This document shows, in pieces, positions 1 through 9,814 of a stretch of 64,000 nt of DNA. The notes below the pieces were generated by a model, which was given only the letters and a program-made list of their open reading frames with translations, had not been told where the DNA came from and did no database searches. How positions within the stretch are numbered: the first letter of the stretch is position 1; every line of letters begins with the position of its first letter. This DNA comes from JAIVJM01 sp963816985. GTDB lineage: Bacteria > Acidobacteriota > Blastocatellia > Pyrinomonadales > Pyrinomonadaceae. The translations under genes and the position numbers were made by a program. The stretch spans positions 1,550,001-1,614,000 of the forward strand of contig CAWFMF010000004.1 in NCBI GenBank assembly GCA_963816985.1, in the 5' to 3' direction.

Positions 1-2
1 TC

Positions 3-632
3 GTCGTCCACAAGAAGGTTTATAAAAAATTCACCGACCGCCTCGTCGAGCGCGCCAAGGGCTTGAGAGTCGGCGACGGCCTCGACGAGAAGACCGACAT
101 GGGGCCGGTCATCAACGCCGACGCCCTGCACAAGATTCTCGGCTACGTCGAAGTGGGCCAGAAGGAGGACGGCGCGCGCCTCGCCTACGGCGGCAACCGT
201 CTCGACAAAGGCCCGCACGCCGACGGCTACTTCATGGAGCCGACCGTCTTCGCCGACGTCGCGCCCGGAATGCGTATCGCGCAGGAGGAAATCTTCGGCC
301 CCGTCACGGCGGTCATCCCGACCAAGTCGCTGGACGAGGCGGTGGAGATTGCCAACGGCGTCCGCTACGGGCTCTCCGCCGCCATCTACACGCAGGACGT
401 GAACCGCGCCTTCCACGCCATGAACGAGATGTACACCGGCATCTTCTACGTCAACTCTTCGACCATCGGCGCGGAAGTCCACCTCCCCTTCGGCGGCACG
501 AAGGGGACGGGCAACGGCCACCGCGAGGCGGGCACGCAAGTCCTCGACATCTTCACCGAATGGAAGTCCGTCTACGTTGACTACAGCGGCAAACTCCAGC
601 GCGCGCAGATAGACGAAGTGAATTTCGAGTGA
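3..632 (+). CDS. Aldehyde dehydrogenase family protein, C-terminal part (5' end outside window)
   Basis: The frame is open from base 3, with no start codon inside the window, to a TGA at 630-632, giving 209 residues of the C-terminal half. It shows family landmarks downstream of the catalytic cysteine: the E-E-I-F-G-P segment (EEIFGPV), a PTVFADV block and a glycine-rich C-terminal loop (LPFGGTKGTGNGHREAG). The enzyme family oxidises aldehydes with NAD(P)+. The active-site cysteine and the start of the Rossmann domain lie off the left edge, so substrate cannot be assigned. The ending with a conserved 'EWKSVYVDYSGKLQRAQID' segment is typical of a cytosolic ALDH subgroup, but I cannot name the substrate. 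Confidence 0.9.
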   Translation, partial: VVHKKVYKKFTDRLVERAKGLRVGDGLDEKTDMGPVINADALHKILGYVEVGQKEDGARLAYGGNRLDKGPHADGYFMEPTVFADVAPGMRIAQEEIFGPVTAVIPTKSLDEAVEIANGVRYGLSAAIYTQDVNRAFHAMNEMYTGIFYVNSSTIGAEVHLPFGGTKGTGNGHREAGTQVLDIFTEWKSVYVDYSGKLQRAQIDEVNFE

Positions 633-650
633 GGCCGGTGTGGGCCGACT

Positions 651-929
651 ATGGTGAAGCGCACGCCGCACGGCGAGAGCCGCCACGAAGGCGGGAAGAG
701 GCCGACGGCAGAGGCCGCGCGGGACAGCGCGGCGGCGCACGAAATTTACAGGGACGCGGAGAGTGGGCACTACGTCTTCGTCGGCCCACGCGGGCGCACA
801 CACGTTTTCACCGCTGAAGGAGCACATCACACGAGCTTCAGGACGGCGCGGGCCAACAGAAATCGAAGGCTTGATGAAGGCAAGTGGGTACACGTCAGCC
901 GCGACGACTTGCCGGACGAGTTGAAGTAA
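651..929 (+). CDS. Small hypothetical protein
   Basis: A 92-residue ORF starting at ATG 651, 18 bases after the ALDH stop. The N-terminal third is basic and low in complexity. The C-terminal part (HYVFVGPRGRTHVF, then KWVHVSRDDLPDEL) looks like a folded domain of under 60 residues. It is followed after one base by another small gene, so the two probably form a co-transcribed pair. I do not recognise the family. A toxin-antitoxin pair would fit the size and spacing but no diagnostic motif is visible. Confidence 0.5.
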   Translation: MVKRTPHGESRHEGGKRPTAEAARDSAAAHEIYRDAESGHYVFVGPRGRTHVFTAEGAHHTSFRTARANRNRRLDEGKWVHVSRDDLPDELK

Positions 930-930
930 T

Positions 931-1176
931 ATGAAGCCGCTGCGGAAAGAGGTTATGGCGTCCGTGGTTCTGATGGACGTGAGAGTTTCCGAGGACGAAC
1001 TCGTCGTCTTCGAGTCGGCCTTGAGCTACGCGCTCGACAGGCTGGGGGATGCGGAACTGGAACGGCAACTCGGCGCGACGCGGGATGAGGTTGAAGGCAT
1101 TCGTGACGACCTGCGCGAAGCTTTGGGCGCGGGGGAAGATGCGGAGCCGCTCGTCGAGCTGACCGAAAAATCCTAA
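931..1176 (+). CDS. Small acidic hypothetical protein
   Basis: An 81-residue ORF with ATG at 931, immediately after the preceding stop. An alternative ATG at 955 (MASVVLMDVRVSEDEL) is equally plausible because it removes a short basic leader. The predicted protein is acidic and mostly helical (ALSYALDRLGDAELERQLGA, then EVEGIRDDLREAL). It ends 18 bases before the alanine dehydrogenase start and may be in the same transcript. The family is not recognised and no function is proposed. Confidence 0.5.
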   Translation: MKPLRKEVMASVVLMDVRVSEDELVVFESALSYALDRLGDAELERQLGATRDEVEGIRDDLREALGAGEDAEPLVELTEKS

Positions 1177-1194
1177 CGAACGGAGAACAGTAAA

Positions 1195-2334
<1,140 letters not shown>

Positions 2335-2362
2335 GTAAGTCCGCGTCGTAAGCCACAATGTA

Positions 2363-2401
2363 AAGCGGCGACGAATGTCCTTGAGACCTTCGTCGCCGCT
2401 T
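2363..2401. terminator. Bidirectional hairpin between convergent genes
   Basis: A 13-bp perfect inverted repeat (AAGCGGCGACGAA / TTCGTCGCCGCTT) with a 13-base loop lies between the ald stop and the stop of the convergent response regulator. The position suits a shared terminator. There is only a weak U-run (TTCGTCTTT) on the plus side. Confidence 0.6.
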
Positions 2402-2424
2402 CGTCTTTGCGAGCGTACTTAAGT

Positions 2425-2871
2425 TCAGGCGGCCCGCGCGAGCAGGAGGCGCGAGAGGCAGCCCGTCAGCTCTTCGGGGCGGACGGGCTTGGAGAGATAG
2501 GCGTCGGCACGCTCGTCACCATCAGGAAGTGCGACGGGCGGCTCGGAGCCGCTGAGGAGCACGACGGGCAGGCGCGAGAGCTGCGGGTGGCGGCGCAGGA
2601 AGCGGCAGAGTTCGTGGCCGCCGAGGTGCGGCATGTGGATGTCGGTGACGACGACGTCCACGTTCGAGGAGAGCGCGGCCTTCATCGCTTCGAGCCCGTC
2701 GGCGCAAGGCAGTACGTCGAAGCCCGCGCGCTGGAGAATGATTTCGAGATAGCGGCGGACGGAGCGGTCGTCTTCGGCGAGGAGGACGACGGGGCGCGAG
2801 TCCCCGAAAGCGGTCTGGAGCGGCGGTGCGGCGGCGGGCTGCGGCGGGTCGTTGGGCGCGGTATTCATCAT
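2425..2871 (-). CDS. Single-domain response regulator (REC only)
   Basis: 148 residues from ATG 2871. A longer reading from 2958 is open, but its extra 29 residues do not resemble a REC domain. The receiver domain is complete: the acidic pair in VVLLAEDDRSVRRYL, the phosphoacceptor Asp in VVVTDIHMPHLGG, the Ser of VVLLSGS in place of the usual Thr/Ser, and the Lys of YLSKPVRPEEL. There is no output domain, so it probably signals by protein-protein contact, as CheY- or DivK-type regulators do. No histidine kinase is adjacent. It is convergent with ald. Confidence 0.9.
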   Translation of the reverse strand: MMNTAPNDPPQPAAAPPLQTAFGDSRPVVLLAEDDRSVRRYLEIILQRAGFDVLPCADGLEAMKAALSSNVDVVVTDIHMPHLGGHELCRFLRRHPQLSRLPVVLLSGSEPPVALPDGDERADAYLSKPVRPEELTGCLSRLLLARAA

Positions 2872-3422
2872 CGGAATTGTCAGCCTTCGAGGGGTCACAT
2901 TCTCCGGCGTGAGATACTCCGGAGAGATTCCCCCACGAGGCGGAATTGCAAACCACATGCCCGCCCGGCTGAAGTGGCGTCGGCAGCGGCGTGCGGGAGG
3001 CAGGAGAGCTTCCCGGAGAGAGGCTAAAATGGCTTCGGGTACAAAGGAAAAGCAGGAAACCGAGGGTTCGGGTTTCGTCTTGAAGGAGAGGCCGGCGGCG
3101 GTCTCGCCGGCTCATCCGAGATTAGCTCTCGGCCCCGGCCTTGTCAACGAAATTCATTTTGACTGGTCTCAAACGGTCAGTCTGCACGGTCGCCGAGTCA
3201 AAACCCCTTGAGAAGCCGGGCGCGCGGCGAACCGCGAACGCCCGCCCCTCATCTATCTTCTTTCGCTTCGCGTTAAGGCCGTCGGCGCTCGCTTGAACGA
3301 CAAGCGGCCTTCGGCCATACTGTGAGGTTGCCGGGAGACGCTTTTCTCAGTCCGTGCGTCGTCGTCGTATTCGACACGCGCGGAAAATGCCGACAGAGGT
3401 TTTAGTCAGTCGAGTTTTTAAG
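2872..3422. other. Divergent intergenic region, no gene recognised
   Basis: About 550 bp between the response regulator (minus) and the DUF512 gene (plus). Short ORFs crossing it show no family features. It should contain the promoters of both genes, but no convincing promoter pair was identified. A short GGCCTTCGGCC hairpin lies near 3314. Confidence 0.5.
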
Positions 3423-4769
3423 ATGTACGAATTCGCCGTCACACCAGCGGTCACGCAGATCAGGCGACGCGGCGTTGCCATCACGGAGGTCGAGCCCGAA
3501 AGCCTCGGCGCGGAGCTTGAGCTTGAGGCGGGCGACCGCGTGGTGAAAGTCAACGGTCGCACCGTGCGCGACTACCTCGACTTCCGCTTCCAGACGGGCG
3601 GCGAGACGGAGCTGACCTTAAACGTCCTCAAGCCGAGCGGCGAGGAGTGGGAACTCGAAATCGAGCGCGGCGAGGGCGAGGACTTCGGCGTCACCTTCGA
3701 GAACATCGTCCCGCGCCAGTGCGCCAACGAGTGCCTCTTCTGCTTCTGCAAGGGCAACCCGCCCGACGCGCGCCCCGCGCTCTTCTTCCGCGACGAGGAC
3801 GTGCGGCTCTCCTTCCTCTACGGCAACTACACGACCTTGAGTTCCATCACCGAGGACGAGATGCGGCGCGTCGTCGAGCAGCGACTGACGCCGCAGTACG
3901 TCTCCATCCACGCGACCGACTTGAAGGTGCGCGCCTACCTCCTCGGCGTTGATGAAGACCGGGCCGACATCAACGACAAGATGCGGCGGATGATGGACGC
4001 GGGCATCGAGCTTCACGCGCAGGTCGTTCTTTGCCCGGACATCAACGACGGCGAGATTTTGCGCCGCACGATTGAAGACCTTGCCGTCGAGCACCCGCGC
4101 GTCAAGAGCGTCGCCATCGTCCCGTTGGGCCTCACGCGCTACAACACGGACGAGCGTCTGACGCCGGTCACGCCCGAATGGTGTCGGCAAATTATTCGAG
4201 AGGTCTCGGCCTTGCAGAAGGACTTGCGCGCTCGCTTGGGGACGACGTTCGCCTTCCTCGGCGACGAGATTTACCTGCGCGCTGGCGTGGACGTGCCGGG
4301 CCGCAGGCACTACGGCGACTACCCGCAGATTGAAGACGGCGTGGGCATGGTGCGCTCGTTTCGCGAGGAGTTCGCCAAACTCCGTCGGAGACTCACGCGG
4401 CGACCGCCGCCCGAAGCCGCCGCGCGTCTCAACGCGACCGTGCTGACCGGCTCGCTCTTCGCGCCCGTCCTCTCTGAATTAATCAAAGGGTTGAACGAGC
4501 AGACGGGCTCGCGCCTCAAGGTCGTCGCCATTGAGAACAAGTATTTCGGGCCGGAGATTGTCGTCGCCGGGTTGATGACGGGCTCCTGCGTCCTCGCCGC
4601 GCGCGAAGAGTTGGCAGGCGACTTCGTCATCATCCCGCAGACCGCGCACAAGTCGGACGAGCCCGTCATGCTCGACGGGATGACGCTCGCGGAGTTGGAG
4701 CGCGGACTCGGCCTCCCCGTCCGCGCCGTGGACTTCGAAGGCTTCGCGCGGATGGTCGCGGGCGGCTAG
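3423..4769 (+). CDS. DUF512 family protein: PDZ domain plus radical-SAM-like FeS domain
   Basis: 448 residues from ATG 3423; in-frame ATGs at 3387 and upstream are open, but the PDZ-like fold begins just after 3423 (VAITEVEPESLGAELELEAGDRVVKVNG). Next comes a Cys cluster CANECLFCFC, which holds a CxxxCxxC spacing like radical-SAM enzymes. A TIM-barrel-like segment follows (LSFLYGNYTTLSSI, then YVSIHATD, then HAQVVLCPDINDG). The C-terminal half (ATVLTGSLFAPVL, then NKYFGPEIVVAGLMTG) is the DUF512 domain. This domain order is conserved across many bacteria, but the reaction is unknown to me. The gene stands alone and is followed by a compound repeat. Confidence 0.9.
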   Translation: MYEFAVTPAVTQIRRRGVAITEVEPESLGAELELEAGDRVVKVNGRTVRDYLDFRFQTGGETELTLNVLKPSGEEWELEIERGEGEDFGVTFENIVPRQCANECLFCFCKGNPPDARPALFFRDEDVRLSFLYGNYTTLSSITEDEMRRVVEQRLTPQYVSIHATDLKVRAYLLGVDEDRADINDKMRRMMDAGIELHAQVVLCPDINDGEILRRTIEDLAVEHPRVKSVAIVPLGLTRYNTDERLTPVTPEWCRQIIREVSALQKDLRARLGTTFAFLGDEIYLRAGVDVPGRRHYGDYPQIEDGVGMVRSFREEFAKLRRRLTRRPPPEAAARLNATVLTGSLFAPVLSELIKGLNEQTGSRLKVVAIENKYFGPEIVVAGLMTGSCVLAAREELAGDFVIIPQTAHKSDEPVMLDGMTLAELERGLGLPVRAVDFEGFARMVAGG

Positions 4770-4793
4770 AGGCGGTCTAAGACTGACGAAGCA

Positions 4794-4941
4794 AACAGTA
4801 CCGCGAGCGGTAGCGAGCGGGTGAAGAAGGCAAAAGTAAAAAGGTAAAAGGCAAAAGTGAAGAGGATTCAACTCCTCCTTACTTTTGCCTTTTACCTTTT
4901 TACTTTTGCCTTCGCGTAGCGACCCGCTCGCGGTACTGTTT
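4794..4941. repeat. Compound palindrome: GTAGCGAGCGGGT-family arms enclosing a heptamer inverted array
   Basis: The outer arms are AACAGTACCGCGAGCGG followed by TAGCGAGCGGGT (4794-4822) and, inverted, ACCCGCTCGCGGTACTGTT (4922-4940). The right arm lacks about 10 bp. Between them is a heptamer array with units GGCAAAA, GTAAAAA, GGTAAAA, GGCAAAA, GTGAAGA from 4829, and its inverse TTTTGCC, TTTTACC, TTTTTAC, TTTTGCC at 4883-4910. The inner array is nearly identical to the one at 49091-49171. The outer arms match the family at 32348-32422. It lies between convergent genes. Confidence 0.85.
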
Positions 4942-4949
4942 TTGCATCT

Positions 4950-5567
4950 TCAGGGGTGTTGCCAGACCGAGCCGTCGGAGTAGAGGATGCGGGCCAACAC
5001 GACGCGCTCCTCGAAGGGCATCGGCTCCTTCTTACTAAGCATCTTCGCGCTGATCGTCTTCACGGGCGGCTTCAGGTAGAGGACGGTCAGCCCCTTCGTC
5101 TTGCCGGGCTTGACGGTCTCGTCGCTGGTGAACTGGTGGCGGGCCACCTCCTGCCCGTTCGAGGGGTCAATGAAGAGGTAATCCCAGTCAACGGATTTGA
5201 TGGTCTTGCCGCCGTCGTTCCTGACTTTGACCGTGTAACGGTAGCCGTCCTCCGGCGGGGATGTGTGGCGGGCCTTGGCGGTCGCGTCTTCGTCATTTTT
5301 AATTTGAGTCTCGGCCTTCACCGTGTCGCCACGGTTCGCCGACGAGTTGCGCGCGGCGGCGAGCTGCGCCTCGCTCTTCGACTGGCGGACTAGCTCTTCG
5401 CGCGACGCGAGCGGCAGCATCGAAGGCCGCTGCCTGATTCTCTCCTTCGTCCAACTGAAGCCGAGTATCTCGACCCCCGACGCCGCGCCTTGCGGGAGCG
5501 CGGCGGCGAGGCCGTCCGCGCAGAGGAGAAGCGAAAGCAAAAGAAGCGCCCGCGCCTTCATCATCAT
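4950..5567 (-). CDS. Secreted hypothetical protein
   Basis: 205 residues with an N-terminal signal peptide (basic MMMKAR, then a Leu/Ala-rich core). Three consecutive ATGs follow an AAGGAGG ribosome site, and the second or third (5564, 5561) has better spacing than the first. The mature part includes a beta-rich domain (GYRYTVKVRNDGGKTIKSV, then DYLFIDPSNGQEVARHQFTS) that resembles proteins carrying a conserved immunoglobulin-like module. It ends with VVLARILYSDGSVWQHP. It is probably periplasmic or surface-located. I do not recognise a named family. Confidence 0.75.
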   Translation of the reverse strand: MMMKARALLLLSLLLCADGLAAALPQGAASGVEILGFSWTKERIRQRPSMLPLASREELVRQSKSEAQLAAARNSSANRGDTVKAETQIKNDEDATAKARHTSPPEDGYRYTVKVRNDGGKTIKSVDWDYLFIDPSNGQEVARHQFTSDETVKPGKTKGLTVLYLKPPVKTISAKMLSKKEPMPFEERVVLARILYSDGSVWQHP

Positions 5568-5612
5568 CTGCCTCCTTCGGCGAAGGGTTCCGTCGGCCCC
5601 GCGCCGAAAACA

Positions 5613-5647
5613 AAGGGGGGCGCGCCCCGCGAGAGGCGCGCCCCCTT
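5613..5647 (-). terminator. Hairpin with T-run downstream of the first TonB-dependent receptor
   Basis: On the minus strand, AAGGGGGCGCGCC pairs with GGCGCGCCCCCCTT across an 8-base loop and is followed by TTTGTTTTC. It sits 47 bases past the receptor stop codon, where an intrinsic terminator is expected. Confidence 0.65.
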
Positions 5648-5693
5648 GCCATGTGCCTTGAAAGTGCGAGAGGGCACGCAGACCTTCAAGCCT

Positions 5694-8600
5694 TCAGAAG
5701 GTGAACTTGCCGCCGACCGTAATCGTGCGGCCCCCAAAGTTGTTGAGGTTCCTGCCGAAGTCGGCGCTGCTCAGGCTGTTGACCGGGATGCCGTAGTTGT
5801 CCTGATTGAAGGCGTTCAGGAAGTCGGCGCGGATGGTGAAGCGGCGCGTCTCGTCAATGTAGAAACGCTTCTGGAGTCCGAGGTTGGTGTTGAAGAAGGC
5901 GGGCGCGCGGAGCGTGTTCTTGCCGAGGTTGCCGCCCGGCGAGGCCATGCTGAAGGTCAGGATGTTGCCCGCCGTGTTGCGCGGGACGAGGAAGCGGCCC
6001 GGCGCGGTGAAGGTGCGGAGGTTGCCCGTCACCGGGTCAACGATGAGCGGCGCGTCCGGGTTGATGTTCGGGCGGTCGCCGCCCGCGCCGTTGCCGTTGG
6101 TGTCCACGCCCGTCAGGATAGTGAAGGGCTGGCCGGAAGTGCCCGTCGTGACGCCGGAAATCTGCCACCCGCCGAAGACGCGCCGGAGGAACCCGTTGCC
6201 CTCGGCGAAGTGCGGCGTCGGAAACTCCCAGACGTAGTTGAGGGCGAAGCGGTGCGTGCGGTCGAAGACCGAGACGCTCCACTCCGCGTCATAGTTCGTG
6301 AAGTCCTGCGGGACTTGCGGCGACCCGCCGGTGATGTCGCCGACGCCTAAGGACTCGTCGTTGTCGCTCATCAGTCGGCTGAACGTGTAGTGGAAGCCGA
6401 GGTCCAGATTGCGCAGCAGGCCGCCGCCTCCCATCCTCCGGTTGAAGGAGACGAACGCGGCGTTGTAGTTCGCCTTCGCCGTGCTGGCGATGATGACGCG
6501 CGGGCCGAATTGCGGGAACTCGCGGCGGGCCTGCACGGAGGGGATGGCGAGCGTGTTGTTCGTCGAGCGCACGAGCGCGGCCTGCGCCTCGGTGAGCACG
6601 GCGTTGTTCGCCTGTAGCTGGTTGACCTGATTGCGCGAGGTGCTCCCGCTGTAGCCGAACTCAAGGAAGAGGTTGTTGCCGAACTCGCGCTGCACCGTCA
6701 GGCTGTAGATGTGCGACTCCGGAACCTTGAGGTCTACGGGGCTGTTGACGTAGGTCGCAAGGGGGTTGAAGACCGGCGCGCCCGTCACCGGCGCGATGTT
6801 CGGGAAGGTGTCCACGGGGTTGTCGGCGCGGCCCGTGACGACGCGCGGGAAGTTCGCCGCGTTGACCGTCAGGATGTTGTAGAACAGAACGTCGTAGTTC
6901 TTGCGGTAGCCGCCGCGCAGAACTGTGCGCCCGTCGCCGAACATCCAGCCCATCGGCCCGCTGGTCGCGTGCGGGCTGTAGTTGAAGCCGATGGCCGGGC
7001 CGAAGTTGTTGTTGTCGCGCTGGGCGGGGCCGGGGACGAGCGCGCCCAAAGACTGCGCGTCGGTCGCGCCGAAGAAGCCGAACGGGTAGTTCGCCGTCTC
7101 GTAGCGGAGGCCGAGGTTCAGTGTCAGGTTCGGCGTGACGTGGAAGTCGTCCTGCACGAAGTAGGACTGCTGCCACTGGCGCGCGTCGAAGGAGGCCACT
7201 TGGAGGGCCTGCTCGAAGGACGTGCCGAGGTTGTTGACGAAGTTGGCGAAGTTCGAGAAGGCGAACGTCCCCTTCGTGTTGAAGGCCGCCTGATTGAAGA
7301 GGTGAATGTGGCGGATGTCGAAGCCGAACTTGAAGGACTGGCGGCCCCGCAGCCAGCTCAGGGTGTCGTTGAACTGGTAGCTGTTCTGGACGCGCCCCTG
7401 CGGGAAGTTGGCCGCGCCGCCGATGGTGAAGAAGCCGGTGATGCCGGTGGTCGGCGTGACGGGGTCGTTTTCGGGGAAGCCGAGGTTGCGGCGGACGTAG
7501 GAGGCGCGGAATTCATTAACGACGTTCGAGTTGAAGACGTGCGTCTGACTGAGCGCCATGTTCTGATCAACGAGGTTCTGCGCGCCCGCGAAGATGTCGC
7601 CGAACTGCGTGTTGCTGATCTGGTTGATGAAGTACCCGGCGTCGCGCGTGTAGCGGAAGGTGAGGTTGTCGTTGTCGCCCATCTTGTGGTCGAAGCGCAT
7701 CATGAAGTTGAACCCGTCGGTCGGGGCGACGCGCGGAATCTGGACGAGGCCGGTCTGGATAGGCACGCCGTTGACGACCGCCGCGGTCGAGTTGATGCTC
7801 GTGAAGACCGGGTTGTTCGAGTAGACCTGATTGAGGAACGAGAGCGAGTTCAAGACCGCCGCGCGGCTCGCCGCCGACTGCGCGCCGGTTGTTCCCGTCG
7901 CCGCGCGGAGCGGGACGGTGTTGAGGGCGGCGAAGCCCGCCTGAGTCGGGATTCTGATGCTCGCGCCGAGCGCCGCGCCGGAGCGTTGGAGGTCGGTCTG
8001 GAACGAGGTGAAGAAGAAGGTGCGGTCTTTGCCGGAGAAGTAGGACGCGCCGCCCTCGCCGAACTTCGGGAGGTGGAGCGGGCCGCCGATGGCCCAGCCG
8101 AACTGGTTGCGGACGAAGCGACCGGGGCGCGTTAGCCCGTTGCGCTTCTCGACGTTGGTCAGGGCGTTGAGGCGGCTCCCACGGTAGTAGTGGAAGATGT
8201 CGCCGAAAAAGTTGTTCGCGCCCGAACGGGTGATGACGTTAATCTGCGCGCCGGAGTTGCGCCCGAACTCGACGCTGTAGGCGTTGGTCAGGACTTGGAA
8301 CTCCGCGACCGCTTCGGGGATGACGGTCGAGGTGGCGAGCGTGACGCTGATGTCGTTGTTGTCCGTCCCGTCAATCGTGAAGTTGTTGTTGCGCGCCCGC
8401 TGCCCGTTGACCGAGATGCCGGTCGAGCCGGGGGCCGGGACGGCGAGGGGCGCGAGCAAAGCGATCTGGTTGATGTCGCGCGCCGCCGAGAGGGGGAACT
8501 CCACCACCTGCCGGTTGCTCGCCGAGATGCCGAGCATCGGGTTGGACTTGTTGAGCGTGATGCCCTCGGTGGTGGCGGTGACGTTGACGGTCTCGGTCAC

Positions 8601-8960
8601 GTTGCCGACCTTCAGTTGGGCGTCGAAGGTGGTTTCGAGCGAAGTGCGGACGACGACTTCGGTGTTCTCCTGTCTGGAGAAGCCGGGCTTCTCGACGATG
8701 ACGGTGTAGGTTCCGGGGTCGAGCGCACCCACGCGGTAGTAGCCCGAATCGTCGGTCGTCGCGTTCCTCGTGGTGTTCGTCCCCGTGGCGACCACCTTGA
8801 CCTCGACGCCGGGGACGACCGCGCCGCTCTCGTCGCGGACGGTTCCCGCGATGGAACCGCGTGTGATCTGCGCGCTCGCGGCGAAGGGCAGTAGCAGCAG
8901 GGCGAGTAGCGCCACGGACAGGCTTAACAACAGCTTAGAAATTAAGGGTCTCCTACGCAT
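5694..8960 (-). CDS. TonB-dependent receptor, Oar-like, with carboxypeptidase-regulatory domain
   Basis: 1088 residues from ATG 8960, which sits behind AAAAGGAGGAG; the frame is open 159 bases further upstream without a ribosome site. The order is signal peptide (to about SAQ), a carboxypeptidase regulatory-like beta sandwich (GSIAGTVRDESGAVVPGVEV, then DDSGYYRVGALDPGTYTV), a plug domain (SVNGQRARNNNFTIDGTDNN, then YSVEFGRNSGAQINVITRSG), and a long beta-barrel ending in ITVGGKFTF with a C-terminal Phe. Such outer-membrane receptors import or bind large ligands with TonB energy. The ligand is unknown. No SusD-like partner is adjacent. A hairpin terminator follows. Confidence 0.93.
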   Translation of the reverse strand: MRRRPLISKLLLSLSVALLALLLLPFAASAQITRGSIAGTVRDESGAVVPGVEVKVVATGTNTTRNATTDDSGYYRVGALDPGTYTVIVEKPGFSRQENTEVVVRTSLETTFDAQLKVGNVTETVNVTATTEGITLNKSNPMLGISASNRQVVEFPLSAARDINQIALLAPLAVPAPGSTGISVNGQRARNNNFTIDGTDNNDISVTLATSTVIPEAVAEFQVLTNAYSVEFGRNSGAQINVITRSGANNFFGDIFHYYRGSRLNALTNVEKRNGLTRPGRFVRNQFGWAIGGPLHLPKFGEGGASYFSGKDRTFFFTSFQTDLQRSGAALGASIRIPTQAGFAALNTVPLRAATGTTGAQSAASRAAVLNSLSFLNQVYSNNPVFTSINSTAAVVNGVPIQTGLVQIPRVAPTDGFNFMMRFDHKMGDNDNLTFRYTRDAGYFINQISNTQFGDIFAGAQNLVDQNMALSQTHVFNSNVVNEFRASYVRRNLGFPENDPVTPTTGITGFFTIGGAANFPQGRVQNSYQFNDTLSWLRGRQSFKFGFDIRHIHLFNQAAFNTKGTFAFSNFANFVNNLGTSFEQALQVASFDARQWQQSYFVQDDFHVTPNLTLNLGLRYETANYPFGFFGATDAQSLGALVPGPAQRDNNNFGPAIGFNYSPHATSGPMGWMFGDGRTVLRGGYRKNYDVLFYNILTVNAANFPRVVTGRADNPVDTFPNIAPVTGAPVFNPLATYVNSPVDLKVPESHIYSLTVQREFGNNLFLEFGYSGSTSRNQVNQLQANNAVLTEAQAALVRSTNNTLAIPSVQARREFPQFGPRVIIASTAKANYNAAFVSFNRRMGGGGLLRNLDLGFHYTFSRLMSDNDESLGVGDITGGSPQVPQDFTNYDAEWSVSVFDRTHRFALNYVWEFPTPHFAEGNGFLRRVFGGWQISGVTTGTSGQPFTILTGVDTNGNGAGGDRPNINPDAPLIVDPVTGNLRTFTAPGRFLVPRNTAGNILTFSMASPGGNLGKNTLRAPAFFNTNLGLQKRFYIDETRRFTIRADFLNAFNQDNYGIPVNSLSSADFGRNLNNFGGRTITVGGKFTF

Positions 8961-9392
8961 TGTGGGGTTGCTCCTCCTTTTGGGCTTTCGGAAGGTGGGG
9001 GCCGCGCGCTCGTTGACCATAAGGACGACGCACACTCTCGCTCGACTGACCGGCGAAAGTCCTTCGGCGTCCGTCCTTAAGTTTTCAACACACACACGCG
9101 GCGGCGCTTCTGACGGCACACGGGGTGCCGCGCTCTAGCTCTTCGGAAAAAAGCTTTCCGGCGAGGGTTCTAACTGTGTTCCCGTAGATCGGTGGGCTGT
9201 GCGAGGTGGGCTGGCCGACGTGCGGCCCGCCTTAAGTGCGAGGCTTTCGGAAGACTACCCGGATACTGCCGAGATTTCGGAAGCCAAAAATCGGCAATAC
9301 TCATGCCGGGTAATAAAGGCCGCGAGGCGCGAGGGCAAGTCTTTGAACTGCTTGATGTTACTTATGAGAGGGAATCAGATAATTGGGAATTC

Positions 9393-9412
9393 TCGTCCAA
9401 AATATTGGACGA
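9393..9412. promoter_or_regulatory. Operator-like palindrome
   Basis: The perfect 8-bp arms TCGTCCAA and TTGGACGA are separated by AATA. TGGAC recurs at 9425. The symmetry and spacing suit a dimeric regulator site, but no adjacent regulator or promoter is recognised. Confidence 0.35.
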
Positions 9413-9500
9413 CATACAAAATGATGGACAAAAGTTTCGTCGGCGGGAGAGCGCGCCGGGGCCATTTCTCGCGGCGAGTCGCCGCCGAACGCTCAAAAGA

Positions 9501-9533
9501 GAAGCGGGCGACGATTGATTCGTCGCCCGCTTC
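9501..9533. terminator. Hairpin of uncertain role
   Basis: GAAGCGGGCGACG pairs with CGTCGCCCGCTTC over a 7-base loop (13 bp, perfect). On the plus strand no U-run follows. On the minus strand TCTCTTTTGAG follows. It may mark the end of an unannotated transcript in this gap. Confidence 0.4.
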
Positions 9534-9814
9534 GGGTTAGTCGCTCGGAGGTCTGTGCGGCGGCGCGAGCCTTTGGCGCGAGGCTCCAAGACTCATCTTT
9601 CAAAGAGTGAGAGAGGCCCGCGCCGGAGGGGTTTCAGGAAGACGTGCGCGTCGAACGAGTCGCGGTTAATCATACGGCCCGGTCAATCATACTGATGCTT
9701 TTTGAACTGCCCGTTAGGATATATAATTCGGCCTGCCCTCGGCCAAGGACATAACAACTCTCTGTGCCTTTCTCGAATACGTAAACACTTGCCGATTTGA
9801 TTTGGAGGTGCGCG

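Larger units (their letters stand above)
8961..9814. other. Long intergenic region with several inverted repeats and no convincing gene
   Basis: About 850 bp between divergent genes. ORFs of about 110 codons exist at 9192-9540 but lack any protein-like character. The DNA contains an imperfect inverted repeat at 9256-9312, a palindrome TCGTCCAA-AATA-TTGGACGA at 9393-9412 and a 13-bp hairpin at 9501-9533. It is more AT-rich than its surroundings around 9340-9440. A non-coding RNA or the remnant of a small mobile element are both possible. Confidence 0.45.

Noticed and set aside
4829..4910. CRISPR array
   Set aside because: Units are 7 bp, contiguous and degenerate, with no spacers, and no cas genes are nearby.
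9192..9540. A protein gene of about 110 codons
   Set aside because: Two overlapping frames are open but neither has a plausible ribosome site, amino-acid composition or family resemblance; the region is rich in inverted repeats.
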